From positions 1 to 20,113 of the forward strand of contig CAZWVT010000035.1 in the NCBI GenBank assembly GCA_964636665.1: a stretch of 20,113 nucleotides of DNA. The letters are read 5' to 3'. The stretch comes from JAAYLC01 sp964636665 (lineage in GTDB: Bacteria; Bacteroidota; Bacteroidia; Flavobacteriales; Flavobacteriaceae). Under the pieces are notes generated by a model. The model saw only the letters and a list, made by a program, of their open reading frames with translations. It searched no databases and was not told where the DNA came from. Shown here in pieces: positions 1 to 6,696 of the stretch (position 1 is its first letter; every line of letters begins with the position of its first letter). The position numbers were made by a program, and so were the translations under genes.

Positions 1-901
1 TCAGTTGCCATCCTTCCGCTCCGGGAAGCATCTCAAAATCATCGCGCATCTGAAAACGGGTTTTTTTGTTGTGTCCCCACCATCCTGAGAATTTTTTTAA
101 TTCCGTATCAATAGCGTGTTTTTCATGAACAAAACAACCGCCAAGGCTTCCCGGTCCGCTGTTTAAATATTTGTAAGTACACCAAACGGCAAAATCAGCC
201 CCCGAATCGTGTAAATTTGGTTGAATATTTCCGGCTCCGTGTGCCAAATCAAAACCGACTTTGCATCCGTGACGATGTCCTAATTCTGTGATTTTTTTTA
301 AAGGAAAAGATTGTCCGGTGTAATAATTCGGACTTCCGATGAGTATCAAAGCAATAGAATCACCTTCTTCTTCGAGAATTTGTTCTAAATCCTCCAAGCG
401 ACAAAGGTTTTCGTCTGTTCTCGGTTTCCATTGAATCAGCCCGTCTTTGGGAGTGTATCCGTGAAATTTCAACTGACTTTCAACGGCGTATTTATCACTT
501 GGAAACGCATCACTTTCAATAAGAATTTTATAGCGTTTGGAAGTCGGTTGATAGAATGAAACCATCATCAAGTGTAAATTGGTTGTCAGTGTATTCATAA
601 TCACGACTTCAATAGGTTTTGCACCGACAACGGCAGCCATTTGTTCGGTTAAAAACTCGTGATACGGCAACCACGGATGCTTGCCTTGCGTATGACCTTC
701 TACACCATATTTTGCCCAAGCTTCAAGTTCTTCGTTGATATAAGTCGAAACAGATTTTGGCTGTAAACCCAAAGAATTTCCGCAGAGATAAATCAGCTTG
801 TTTCCGTCGGCATCTTCGGGAAATAAAAATCGGTTTCTATATGAAGCCAAAGAATCTTGTTTGTCTTGTTCTTTGGCGTATTCGATAGAATTAAAATGCA
901 T
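1..901 (-). CDS. kynU: Kynureninase, C-terminus cut off by window edge
   Basis: PLP-dependent fold type I enzyme that cleaves kynurenine or 3-hydroxykynurenine to (3-hydroxy)anthranilate and alanine, in tryptophan breakdown or de novo NAD synthesis in the cytoplasm. My translation of the minus strand gives 300 complete codons with no stop. It starts MHFNSIEYAKEQ and contains the conserved GNSLGLQPK near residue 42, GSPNYYTG, the PLP-contacting FDLAHGAGN, and the Schiff-base lysine in WCTYKYLNSGPG (K244). It ends at GWQL, which in this family is normally followed by SNPP. The family is about 420 residues, so roughly the last 120 lie beyond position 1. The start at 901 lies 22 bases below a perfect -7 box. 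No partner gene of the pathway is visible. Family assignment is firm; which of the two substrates is preferred cannot be told. Confidence 0.95.
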   Translation of the reverse strand, partial: MHFNSIEYAKEQDKQDSLASYRNRFLFPEDADGNKLIYLCGNSLGLQPKSVSTYINEELEAWAKYGVEGHTQGKHPWLPYHEFLTEQMAAVVGAKPIEVVIMNTLTTNLHLMMVSFYQPTSKRYKILIESDAFPSDKYAVESQLKFHGYTPKDGLIQWKPRTDENLCRLEDLEQILEEEGDSIALILIGSPNYYTGQSFPLKKITELGHRHGCKVGFDLAHGAGNIQPNLHDSGADFAVWCTYKYLNSGPGSLGGCFVHEKHAIDTELKKFSGWWGHNKKTRFQMRDDFEMLPGAEGWQL

Positions 902-923
902 GAAGTAAAAAATTATTGAGGAA

Positions 924-931
924 CAAAAATA
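924..931 (-). promoter_or_regulatory. Bacteroidota -7 box for kynU
   Basis: The minus strand reads TATTTTTG, a perfect match to the TAnnTTTG -7 element of the primary sigma factor in Bacteroidota. It lies 22 bases before the kynU start codon, so the leader would be short. No clear -33 TTTG was confirmed. Confidence 0.55.
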
Positions 932-1051
932 GAAATTAATATTCTTATTTAAATTATTCCGACTTATATAAGTGCATTATCGGTTACCGACAGGAATTTT
1001 TTAGTTTATTTTTTCTAAATTTATGGTTTAGAAATTTAAAAAAGAAAAACT

Positions 1052-1324
1052 ATGCAGCTAAAAGACAACAAAATTAAACAGCGTTTTGAGGTAGAAGTGG
1101 ACGGTTATACGGCCTTTATTGATTATTTAATTAAGGGAGACACCATCAGTTTGACGCATACCGAGGTTCCCAAAGAAATCGGAGGAAGAGGAGTGGCAGG
1201 CAAAATGACTGAAGCGGTATTGATGCATGTTGAACAGCAGGGATTTAAAGTAAGACCGTTTTGTCCATTCATAAAAAAATACATTGAGAAACATCCGGAA
1301 TGGCAGGAAATAGTGGCTAAATAA
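1052..1324 (+). CDS. Small GNAT-like acetyltransferase domain protein (YjdJ/COG2388 type)
   Basis: A 90-residue protein matching the stand-alone mini-GNAT family (COG2388, YjdJ-like). Visible family marks are the antiparallel strand pair in the N-terminal half (FEVEVDGYTAFIDY), the TEVP segment, the shortened acetyl-CoA loop GGRGVAGKM at about residues 44-52, and the C-terminal CPFIKKYIEKHPEW motif that is nearly invariant in the family. The cysteine in RPFCPF is typical. The length matches full family members, so it is not a GNAT fragment. Substrates of the family are largely unknown; small-molecule or protein N-acetylation is only presumed. It is a single-gene unit facing the lmo0937-like gene, with a shared hairpin between them. 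The weak box TAAATTTA at 1016-1023 may be its -7 element. Confidence 0.85.
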   Translation: MQLKDNKIKQRFEVEVDGYTAFIDYLIKGDTISLTHTEVPKEIGGRGVAGKMTEAVLMHVEQQGFKVRPFCPFIKKYIEKHPEWQEIVAK

Positions 1325-1357
1325 AAAAAGCTGTCTGGAAAATGACAGCCTTTTTAT
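1323..1357. terminator. Bidirectional hairpin terminator between convergent genes
   Basis: The arms GCTGTC (1330-1335) and GACAGC (1344-1349) enclose an 8-base loop. The stem is flanked by an A run on the left and a T run on the right, so it has a U tract in both directions. It lies between the GNAT-like gene ending at 1324 and the oppositely directed small membrane gene ending at 1370, and probably serves both. Confidence 0.8.
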
Positions 1358-1369
1358 TTTTAAATTAAT

Positions 1370-1522
1370 TTACACTCTTCGACCTGTGGCAAGTCTCCAA
1401 AGTACTCCGATAATGGCGAGTACTAAAAGAATGTGAATAAATGCTCCTAAATTAAATACAAAGGCTCCAAGTAACCAGCCTACAATCATAATTACTACTA
1501 TTAACCAAATTAAATCGCTCAT
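1370..1522 (-). CDS. lmo0937 family small membrane protein
   Basis: A 50-residue protein read directly from the minus strand: it starts MSDLIWLIVVIMIVGWLLG and ends LWRLATGRRV. Two hydrophobic segments (about residues 4-23 and 27-43) are separated by a short FNLGAF turn. The C-terminal TGRR after the second helix is the signature of the lmo0937/DUF5670 family, whose members are about 50 residues, so the gene is intact. Homologues are often seen among stress-induced genes, but no biochemical role is known. A perfect -7 box lies 28 bases upstream, and the hairpin at 1330-1349 lies just past the stop. It is therefore a well-formed single-gene transcription unit despite its size. Confidence 0.85.
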   Translation of the reverse strand: MSDLIWLIVVIMIVGWLLGAFVFNLGAFIHILLVLAIIGVLWRLATGRRV

Positions 1523-1550
1523 AATATAAAGTTTTTTTGTTGTTCGTATT

Positions 1551-1558
1551 CAAATGTA
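1551..1558 (-). promoter_or_regulatory. -7 box for the lmo0937-like gene
   Basis: The minus strand reads TACATTTG, a perfect TAnnTTTG match, 28 bases before the start codon at 1522. This supports real transcription of the 50-residue gene. Confidence 0.6.
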
Positions 1559-1650
1559 CAACAGAAGACTTTTTGCTATCAGACATTTAACTTGTATTTA
1601 AAATTAAATTAGCGTAAACAGTTAAAAAAATATATTAATCTGTTTTTGTG

Positions 1651-2316
1651 TTAGTTTTTATCGCTTTTTATTAATTCCGGAAGTTTTCTTTTGAAATTTT
1701 CTTTTCTCGGTTTAGATACATTCCGAATATAAGGTTGATTGGGATTTTTCTTTGCGTAATCTTGATGATATTCTTCTGCACGATAGAATTTTTGAAAGGG
1801 CATCACTTGAGCAGCTACTTTTTGCGAACCTTCTAAGTTTAAATTTAACGATGCAATTTTGGCTTTGAGGATTTCTTTTTCCTTATAATCTCTATAAAAT
1901 ACAATGGAGCGATAATTTATGCCGCGATCAGGCCCCTGCCCGTTTACTTGCGTGATGTTTTGGGAGGCAAAATAAACATCCACCAATGTTGCAAAACTTA
2001 TGAGATTCGAATCGTAAATAACCTCGACGGTCTCGGCATGATTTCCTTGATTTTTATAAGTAGGATTGGGCGTAGTACCCCCGCTGTAACCTGAAACGGC
2101 GTCTTTTACACCAATTACAGATTCATAAATTCCCTCAACGCACCAAAAACAACCGCTTGCAAAGTATGCTCGTTCGTAACCATCCTGAATATTTTCTTTT
2201 ACCGGTTCGGCAGTTTGTTCGGAGATTTGCACGACTTTCTCTTTAGATTTATCGGAATTGGATTCCATACATCCTGCAAAAGCGAACAGCATAAAAAATA
2301 ATTGAAAGATTTTCAT
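1651..2316 (-). CDS. msrA: Peptide-methionine (S)-S-oxide reductase, lipoprotein form
   Basis: Reduces methionine S-sulfoxide in oxidised proteins. The MsrA catalytic motif GCFWCVE is present, with C56 as nucleophile and a second cysteine C59 three residues on. Family segments follow: GVKDAVSGYSGG, the GNHAETVEV loop, and a Y-H pair in RAEEYHQDY. I chose the start at 2316, ten codons inside the longest frame. This start gives a clean lipoprotein signal, MKIFQLFFMLFAFAGC, with lipid-modified C16, and places the mature enzyme in the envelope rather than the cytoplasm. The usual C-terminal resolving cysteines are absent (the protein ends NPNQPYIRNVSKPRKENF...), so C59 or an external thiol must resolve the sulfenic acid. 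The gene sits downstream of nif3 and the zinc-ribbon relative but is separated from them by a terminator. Mature length is normal for the family. Confidence 0.93.
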   Translation of the reverse strand: MKIFQLFFMLFAFAGCMESNSDKSKEKVVQISEQTAEPVKENIQDGYERAYFASGCFWCVEGIYESVIGVKDAVSGYSGGTTPNPTYKNQGNHAETVEVIYDSNLISFATLVDVYFASQNITQVNGQGPDRGINYRSIVFYRDYKEKEILKAKIASLNLNLEGSQKVAAQVMPFQKFYRAEEYHQDYAKKNPNQPYIRNVSKPRKENFKRKLPELIKSDKN

Positions 2317-2344
2317 AACAAATAATTTGAAGACTATAAGATAC

Positions 2345-2378
2345 AAAAAAAGCTCTCAAATTAATGAAAGCTTTTTTC
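2345..2378 (-). terminator. Hairpin terminator after the coiled-coil gene
   Basis: An A-rich left arm ending in AGCTCTCA (to 2358) pairs with TGAAAGCTTTTTT (2365-2377) across a 6-base loop with one internal mismatch. It lies 24 bases past the stop of the minus-strand gene ending at 2402, with a U tract on that strand, and before the msrA start. Confidence 0.65.
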
Positions 2379-2401
2379 CGTATTTGTATTTTGCCTAAAA
2401 C

Positions 2402-3184
2402 TTATTTCAGTTTAGCGAAAAGAACTTCCATTTTTTCACGTTCTTCATTGGCAAGATTGATATCGACCAATATTCTTCCACTGTGTTCGTCGGTGATGAT
2501 TTTTTTACGTCCCGCAATTTCCATTTGAACCTGAGGCGGAATGGTAAAATAGGAGCCGGCGGCTGCACCTCTTTCAATAGGAACAACAGCCAAACCGTTT
2601 TTAACGCTGTTTCTGATTTTCTTATAAGCTTTTACCAATCTCGGTTCAATGGTGGCTTCCAATTTTTTGGATTCTGCTGCAAGTGCCATTTCCTCTTTCT
2701 CGGTTTCTTTTAGAATGGCATCCAATTCGCCCTTTTTGTGATTTAAGTGTTCTTCACGTTCGTTTCTTCGTGAGTCAGTTTCTTCAATCACTTGTTTTTT
2801 GTGTTCGATTTGCGCTTTAAATTCACGGATATGCTTTTCCGATAATTGAATTTCCAATTCTTGATATTCTATTTCTTTGCTCAATGAATTGAATTCGCGA
2901 TTATTACGGACAGTGTCTTGTTGTGCCGTATATTTTGTTATCAGGTTTTTAGACTCTTCAATGCTGTTTTTTTTCTCGCTGATTTGAGTTTCCAACAACT
3001 CGAGGTCATTGTTTAATTTTGTCAGTCGTGCAGTCATTCCTTCCACTTCATCCTCAAGATCGCGTACTTCAAGAGGAAGTTCTCCACGCATGTTACGGAT
3101 TTCATCAATTCTGGAATCGATTAATTGGAGGTCGTATAGCGCTCTCAATTTTTCTTCAACTGTAATTTCTTTTTTTGTGACCAT
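2402..3184 (-). CDS. Coiled-coil protein of the C4 zinc-ribbon family (COG1579), cysteine-free
   Basis: A 260-residue cytoplasmic protein. Residues about 8-185 are a long heptad-rich, charged coiled coil, and the last 70 residues align by eye with the C-terminal zinc ribbon of the COG1579/CdsZ family (VPIERG..., FTIPPQVQ, RKKIITDEHSGRILVD). In zinc-binding members this region carries two CxxC pairs. Here the first is GAAAGS (206-211) and the second DEHSG (232-236), and the whole protein contains no cysteine, so it cannot bind zinc in the usual way. The surrounding scaffold is well kept, which suggests a retained fold with lost metal. The start is four bases after the nif3 stop, so the two are co-transcribed. 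Proposed roles of the family include nucleic-acid binding and ribosome- or envelope-linked chaperoning; the role here is unknown. Confidence 0.85.
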   Translation of the reverse strand: MVTKKEITVEEKLRALYDLQLIDSRIDEIRNMRGELPLEVRDLEDEVEGMTARLTKLNNDLELLETQISEKKNSIEESKNLITKYTAQQDTVRNNREFNSLSKEIEYQELEIQLSEKHIREFKAQIEHKKQVIEETDSRRNEREEHLNHKKGELDAILKETEKEEMALAAESKKLEATIEPRLVKAYKKIRNSVKNGLAVVPIERGAAAGSYFTIPPQVQMEIAGRKKIITDEHSGRILVDINLANEEREKMEVLFAKLK

Positions 3185-3188
3185 ATAT

Positions 3189-4304
3189 TTAATAATAGCT
3201 AACAGGATTGGTATTTATCTCGGAAATCATTATCTTATATTCCGATAAAGCAGGTGCAAAATTAGTAATTTTTTTTGTAAGGAACGAATACAAAAGTTCT
3301 TTTGTAAATTGCTCACTTTCATAATGCCCGATGTCCGCCAACAAAATTTCCTTTTCAGCTTTAAAAAAATCGTGATATTTAAAATCAGCGGATACATAAG
3401 CATCGGCTTCGGCAGCTTTGGCAGCATCTATCGCAAAACTTCCGCTTCCACCCAATACTGCTACTTTTTTTATCTTCTTATTGATGAATTTGGAATGACG
3501 AATTCCTTTGGCGTGCATTTTAATTTTGAGGTGATTTAAAAAATCCGATTCCGAAAGTGCATGTTCCAACTCTCCAATCATTCCCATCCCGATATGTTGA
3601 TTGACATTGTCCAATGTGGTAATTTCATAAGCAACTTCTTCGTAAGGATGTGCTTCAAACAATGCTTTTAAAATATTTTTTTCCAAATGCATCGGATAAG
3701 TCACGCCCAGTTGGATTTCTTTTTCAAAATGGAGCGTGCCACGTTCTCCCAAAGTCGGATTGGAGGCTTCATTGCCCCTGAAGCTTCCTTCGCCTTCAAT
3801 ATTAAAACTACAAGAATCATAATTTCCAATGCTTCCCGCGCCTTTTGCAAAGAGTGCGTTTCGAACAGTGTCAATGGCATTTATCGGAACAAAAGTGGTG
3901 AGTTTTTTAATCGTATTTTTTTTGGGAAGGAGGATTTTTTTGTTTTGCAATCCCAATACTTCACATATTTTGTCATTCACGCCGTAACGGGCATTGTCCA
4001 AAGCGGTGTGATTGGAATATATGGCAATATCGTTTTTGATGGCTTTTAATACAACGCGTTCGACATAGTTTTTTCCGGTAATTTTTTTTAATCCTGAAAA
4101 AATAATCGGATGAAAACTCACTATCAGATTGCAGTTTTTAGCGATGGCTTCATCCACCACATCTTCCAAGGTGTCCAAAGTGACCAAAATACCGCTGAGT
4201 TCGGCTTCAGGATTGCCCACAAGAAGTCCGGTATTGTCAAAATCTTCGGCATAAGCCAAGGGCGAAAGCTTGTCTAAAATTGCTGTAACCTTGTTAATTT
4301 TCAT
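3189..4304 (-). CDS. Nif3-like dinuclear metal centre protein
   Basis: Member of the Nif3/YbgI (GTP cyclohydrolase 1 type 2) family, hexameric di-metal proteins of debated activity. The start at 4304 gives 371 residues. The N-terminal half has YAEDFDNTGLLVG (residues 18-30), the metal-site segment SFHPIIFSG with H65, and YSNHTALDNARYGVND with H99 and D103. The C-terminal half contributes VSADFKYHDF and DIGHYESEQF. A PII-like insert (about residues 125-230, including HPYEEVAYE) lies between the halves, which gives the longer form usual in Bacteroidota. A start 15 codons upstream is possible but adds a non-conserved tail, and the -7-like box at 4322-4329 would then lie inside the gene. The downstream coiled-coil gene follows after four bases. 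Several family members are annotated as putative GTP cyclohydrolase or hydrolase, and I would not assign a substrate. Confidence 0.92.
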   Translation of the reverse strand: MKINKVTAILDKLSPLAYAEDFDNTGLLVGNPEAELSGILVTLDTLEDVVDEAIAKNCNLIVSFHPIIFSGLKKITGKNYVERVVLKAIKNDIAIYSNHTALDNARYGVNDKICEVLGLQNKKILLPKKNTIKKLTTFVPINAIDTVRNALFAKGAGSIGNYDSCSFNIEGEGSFRGNEASNPTLGERGTLHFEKEIQLGVTYPMHLEKNILKALFEAHPYEEVAYEITTLDNVNQHIGMGMIGELEHALSESDFLNHLKIKMHAKGIRHSKFINKKIKKVAVLGGSGSFAIDAAKAAEADAYVSADFKYHDFFKAEKEILLADIGHYESEQFTKELLYSFLTKKITNFAPALSEYKIMISEINTNPVSYY

Positions 4305-4321
4305 TTTTTTGGTTTTTGAGG

Positions 4322-4329
4322 TAAAGATA
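4322..4329 (-). promoter_or_regulatory. Candidate -7 box for nif3 operon
   Basis: The minus strand reads TATCTTTA, one mismatch from TAnnTTTG, 18 bases before the start codon at 4304. It sits in the short divergent gap with lpxK. Its position favours the 4304 start over the upstream ATG at 4349. Confidence 0.35.
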
Positions 4330-4379
4330 AGCTTTTGAGTTGTGTTCATATATGAAATCTATTTTGTTAATTTCGCTTT

Positions 4380-5369
4380 ATGAAATACATCCGATTCTTT
4401 TTGTTTCCATTTTCATTGCTTTACGGTCTGATTTTATACCTCAGAAACAAGTGTTATGACTATGGAATCTTTAAAAGACAGGCTTTTTCGCTTCCCGTGG
4501 TTGTGGTAGGAAATTTGTCTGTCGGCGGAACGGGAAAATCTCCGATGATTGAATTTTTAATAAGAAATTTTAAAACCAGACGGCATTTGGGAGTTGTCAG
4601 TCGCGGTTATAAACGACGCACCAAAGGATATCGCGAAGTGTTTACGGACAATTCAGTCAATGAAGTAGGGGATGAACCTTTGCAAATCAAACGGAAATTT
4701 CCGGATGTCGTCGTAGCCGTTAGTGAAAAACGCATCTCGGGCATTAAAAAAATTCAAAATCGTGTTGACGCCGTCTTGTTGGATGATGCGTTTCAACATC
4801 TTCAGGTTCAGGCATCTCAATATATTTTGCTGACGACTTATGCTGCTCGTTATAGTAAGGATTTCGTTTTGCCTACAGGAAATCTCCGTGAATTTAGAAG
4901 CGGTGCCAAACGTGCAGATATCGTGGTAGTTACCAAATGTCCACCTGATTTAACCCGACAAGAAAGCGAAAAAATCAAAACAGAATTGAAATTAAGAGAT
5001 GGGCAGAAATGTTTTTTTTCCACCATCGCTTATGCTTCGGAAATCGTTAATCAAAACGAGCGCAAAGCACTTGATACATTAAATAAAATTCCTTTTGCCT
5101 TGGTCACCGGAATTGCCAATCCCGATTCGTTGGTAACCCATTTGAAAACACTTGGACTTTCGTTTAAACATAATGTTTTTCCCGACCATCATTATTTCAC
5201 GGATGAAGAAGTGGAGCAAATCAAAAAAGAACCGTTGATTGTTACCACGGAAAAAGATTTTATGCGCATTGCACCACGAGTAAAAAACGCCAATGTTTAT
5301 TACCTGCCTATTTCTGTAAAGATTTTATTTGACGAGGAAATGGAATTTCTTAGTGGTGTGGAAATTTGA
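4380..5369 (+). CDS. lpxK: Tetraacyldisaccharide 4'-kinase
   Basis: Phosphorylates the 4' position of the tetraacyl disaccharide 1-phosphate to form lipid IVA, on the cytoplasmic face of the inner membrane in lipid A synthesis. It is 329 residues, normal for the family. Residues 5-20 form the hydrophobic N-terminal membrane anchor. The P-loop GNLSVGGTGKSP covers residues 44-55, the VVSRGYKRR segment follows, and LLDDAFQH supplies D135/D136, equivalent to the catalytic DD pair. FPDHHYFTDEE holds the conserved histidines, and VTTEKDFMR closes the kinase core. The gene is divergent from nif3 with a 75-base gap, a common flavobacterial order. A weak -7-like TAATTTCG lies at about 4368-4375. The presence of lpxK means the organism makes lipid A and is Gram-negative. 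Confidence 0.95.
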   Translation: MKYIRFFLFPFSLLYGLILYLRNKCYDYGIFKRQAFSLPVVVVGNLSVGGTGKSPMIEFLIRNFKTRRHLGVVSRGYKRRTKGYREVFTDNSVNEVGDEPLQIKRKFPDVVVAVSEKRISGIKKIQNRVDAVLLDDAFQHLQVQASQYILLTTYAARYSKDFVLPTGNLREFRSGAKRADIVVVTKCPPDLTRQESEKIKTELKLRDGQKCFFSTIAYASEIVNQNERKALDTLNKIPFALVTGIANPDSLVTHLKTLGLSFKHNVFPDHHYFTDEEVEQIKKEPLIVTTEKDFMRIAPRVKNANVYYLPISVKILFDEEMEFLSGVEI

Positions 5370-5388
5370 TTTGAGAGTCTGAGCTTCC

Positions 5389-5508
5389 CTAAAATAGTTT
5401 TACTTTTAGATCATCCCATTTTGCATCATTTTCATATTTTTCTTTATCAATTACCACCTGTATTTCACCTAATACAGTTGCCGTTCTAATTTCCAATATA
5501 AACACTAC
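5389..5508 (-). pseudogene. Broken reading-frame remnant of unknown family
   Basis: The 192-base gap between lpxK and the next gene holds a minus-strand open frame of 39 codons with protein-like composition: it reads VVFILEIRTATVLGEIQ and ends DAKWDDLKVKLF before a stop at 5389. There is no ATG, and an in-frame stop at 5509-5511 cuts it off upstream. It could be the 3' end of a lost gene left by deletion. I do not recognise the family, and chance cannot be excluded for a frame this short. Confidence 0.3.
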
Positions 5509-5537
5509 CTACAGCATCAAGGGTGTGAAAAACATTG

Positions 5538-5545
5538 TATCTTTG
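5538..5545 (+). promoter_or_regulatory. -7 box for the pseudouridine-synthase-like gene
   Basis: TATCTTTG is a perfect TAnnTTTG match 16 bases before the start codon at 5562. It implies a very short leader and an independent promoter for this gene. Confidence 0.6.
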
Positions 5546-5561
5546 ATGTAAAATAAATATT

Positions 5562-6434
5562 ATGAGCAGATTCAATAGGAATGAAAGAAAAAAAGCGTCA
5601 GGGAGAGGACATAACAATTGGAAAAAAGAAAGTTATGCAAGAGGCAATGCACCGATTAAATCTGACAGAAATTATAAAGAAACAACTCGTCAAGGCGAAC
5701 TCCACAACACTAATTTATCTGCAAAAGATAAGAGAGATGGAATTCGGTTAAATAAATTTATAGCCAACAGCGGGATTTGTTCCAGACGCGAAGCCGATAC
5801 CTATATAAGTACAGGTTTGGTTACAGTAAATGGAAAAGTAGTGAATGAAATGGGCTATAAGGTTCAATCCGAAGATGAAGTTCGTTTTGACGGAAGACGG
5901 ATTACACCGGAACCAAATGTGTATATTTTATTGAATAAACCCAAAGGATTTGCCACTACAGAAAGCAGTTCCAAAGGGCATACTGTAATGGATTTAGTAG
6001 CTAAAGCAACCTCAGCAAAAATTCGCCCTTTTGGCAGATTGGGAAGGAATTCTACGGGATTATTGCTGTTTACAAATGACGATAAATTTGTACAGAAATT
6101 TTCTAAAAAAGGATTAGAACGGCTGTTTCATATTGTACTCGACAAAAACCTAAAAATGGAACATCTGAAGAAGATAGCATCCGGATTAAACGTTGATGGA
6201 AAAGAAATTCAGGTGGAAGAAATTGATTATGTAGAGAAGGCAGGTAAAAATGAAGTTGGTTTAAAAATCAAGCACACGGGAAACAGTATCATAAGAACCA
6301 TTTTTGAATCTTTGGGATATTCCGTAATTCAAATGGATTGTGTGACTATCGGACCGCTTACAAAAAAAGATTTGCCGAGAGGCAATTATAGAATCTTAAC
6401 CGAGCATGAAATCAACCTCTTCAAAATGATATAA
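5562..6434 (+). CDS. RsuA/RluF-type pseudouridine synthase homologue lacking catalytic Asp
   Basis: A 290-residue protein with the family layout. Residues 1-60 are a basic, Arg/Lys/Asn-rich tail. An S4 RNA-binding domain covers about 61-115 (RLNKFIANSGICSRREAD, VNG). The synthase domain runs from about 118 to the end (YILLNKPKGF, RPFGRLGRNSTGLLLFTND, KKDLPRGNYRILTEHEINLFKMI). Active members carry GRLDxxxxGLLL, with Asp as the nucleophile on the target uridine. Here the codon at 6042-6044 is GGA, so the motif reads GRLG (G161). The conserved tyrosine of the K-L-Y-x-V segment is F189 (RLFHIV), and the basic N-R-x-x-R-R segment is reduced to NSIIRTIF. The reading frame is intact and the gene has its own perfect promoter box, so it looks maintained. 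I infer an RNA-binding protein without synthase activity. A catalytically active paralogue would be expected elsewhere in the genome. Confidence 0.88.
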   Translation: MSRFNRNERKKASGRGHNNWKKESYARGNAPIKSDRNYKETTRQGELHNTNLSAKDKRDGIRLNKFIANSGICSRREADTYISTGLVTVNGKVVNEMGYKVQSEDEVRFDGRRITPEPNVYILLNKPKGFATTESSSKGHTVMDLVAKATSAKIRPFGRLGRNSTGLLLFTNDDKFVQKFSKKGLERLFHIVLDKNLKMEHLKKIASGLNVDGKEIQVEEIDYVEKAGKNEVGLKIKHTGNSIIRTIFESLGYSVIQMDCVTIGPLTKKDLPRGNYRILTEHEINLFKMI

Positions 6435-6696
6435 TATTTTGATTGAAAATGGGTTAAACTATTTGTTTTTGAATTTTTTTTAGGCATTTTTGCAGCCGTT
6501 ACTTTCAAATGAATTATCCTGTAATTTTTGTTTAAAGTGTACTATAGAAGGTTTTATTTTATGAGAATTTGAGTTTTAAAAAGATATCTAGTAAAGCTTT
6601 GATTAAAGTTTTACCCTTAAACATTTGTTATCTTTTTAAACTAAATATACATACTCTGCAAAAGAGTTATTATTTTTCCATCTCAAACCTTATAGA

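Noticed and set aside
3687..4049. A 120-residue plus-strand frame inside nif3
   Set aside because: Antisense shadow of a well-conserved gene; the sense frame carries the metal-site motifs.
6435..6696. Possible riboswitch or attenuator before the polyamine operon
   Set aside because: Only a five-base hairpin (ACTCT...AGAGT near 6653-6667) was seen, with no conserved riboswitch core and no leader peptide rich in arginine.
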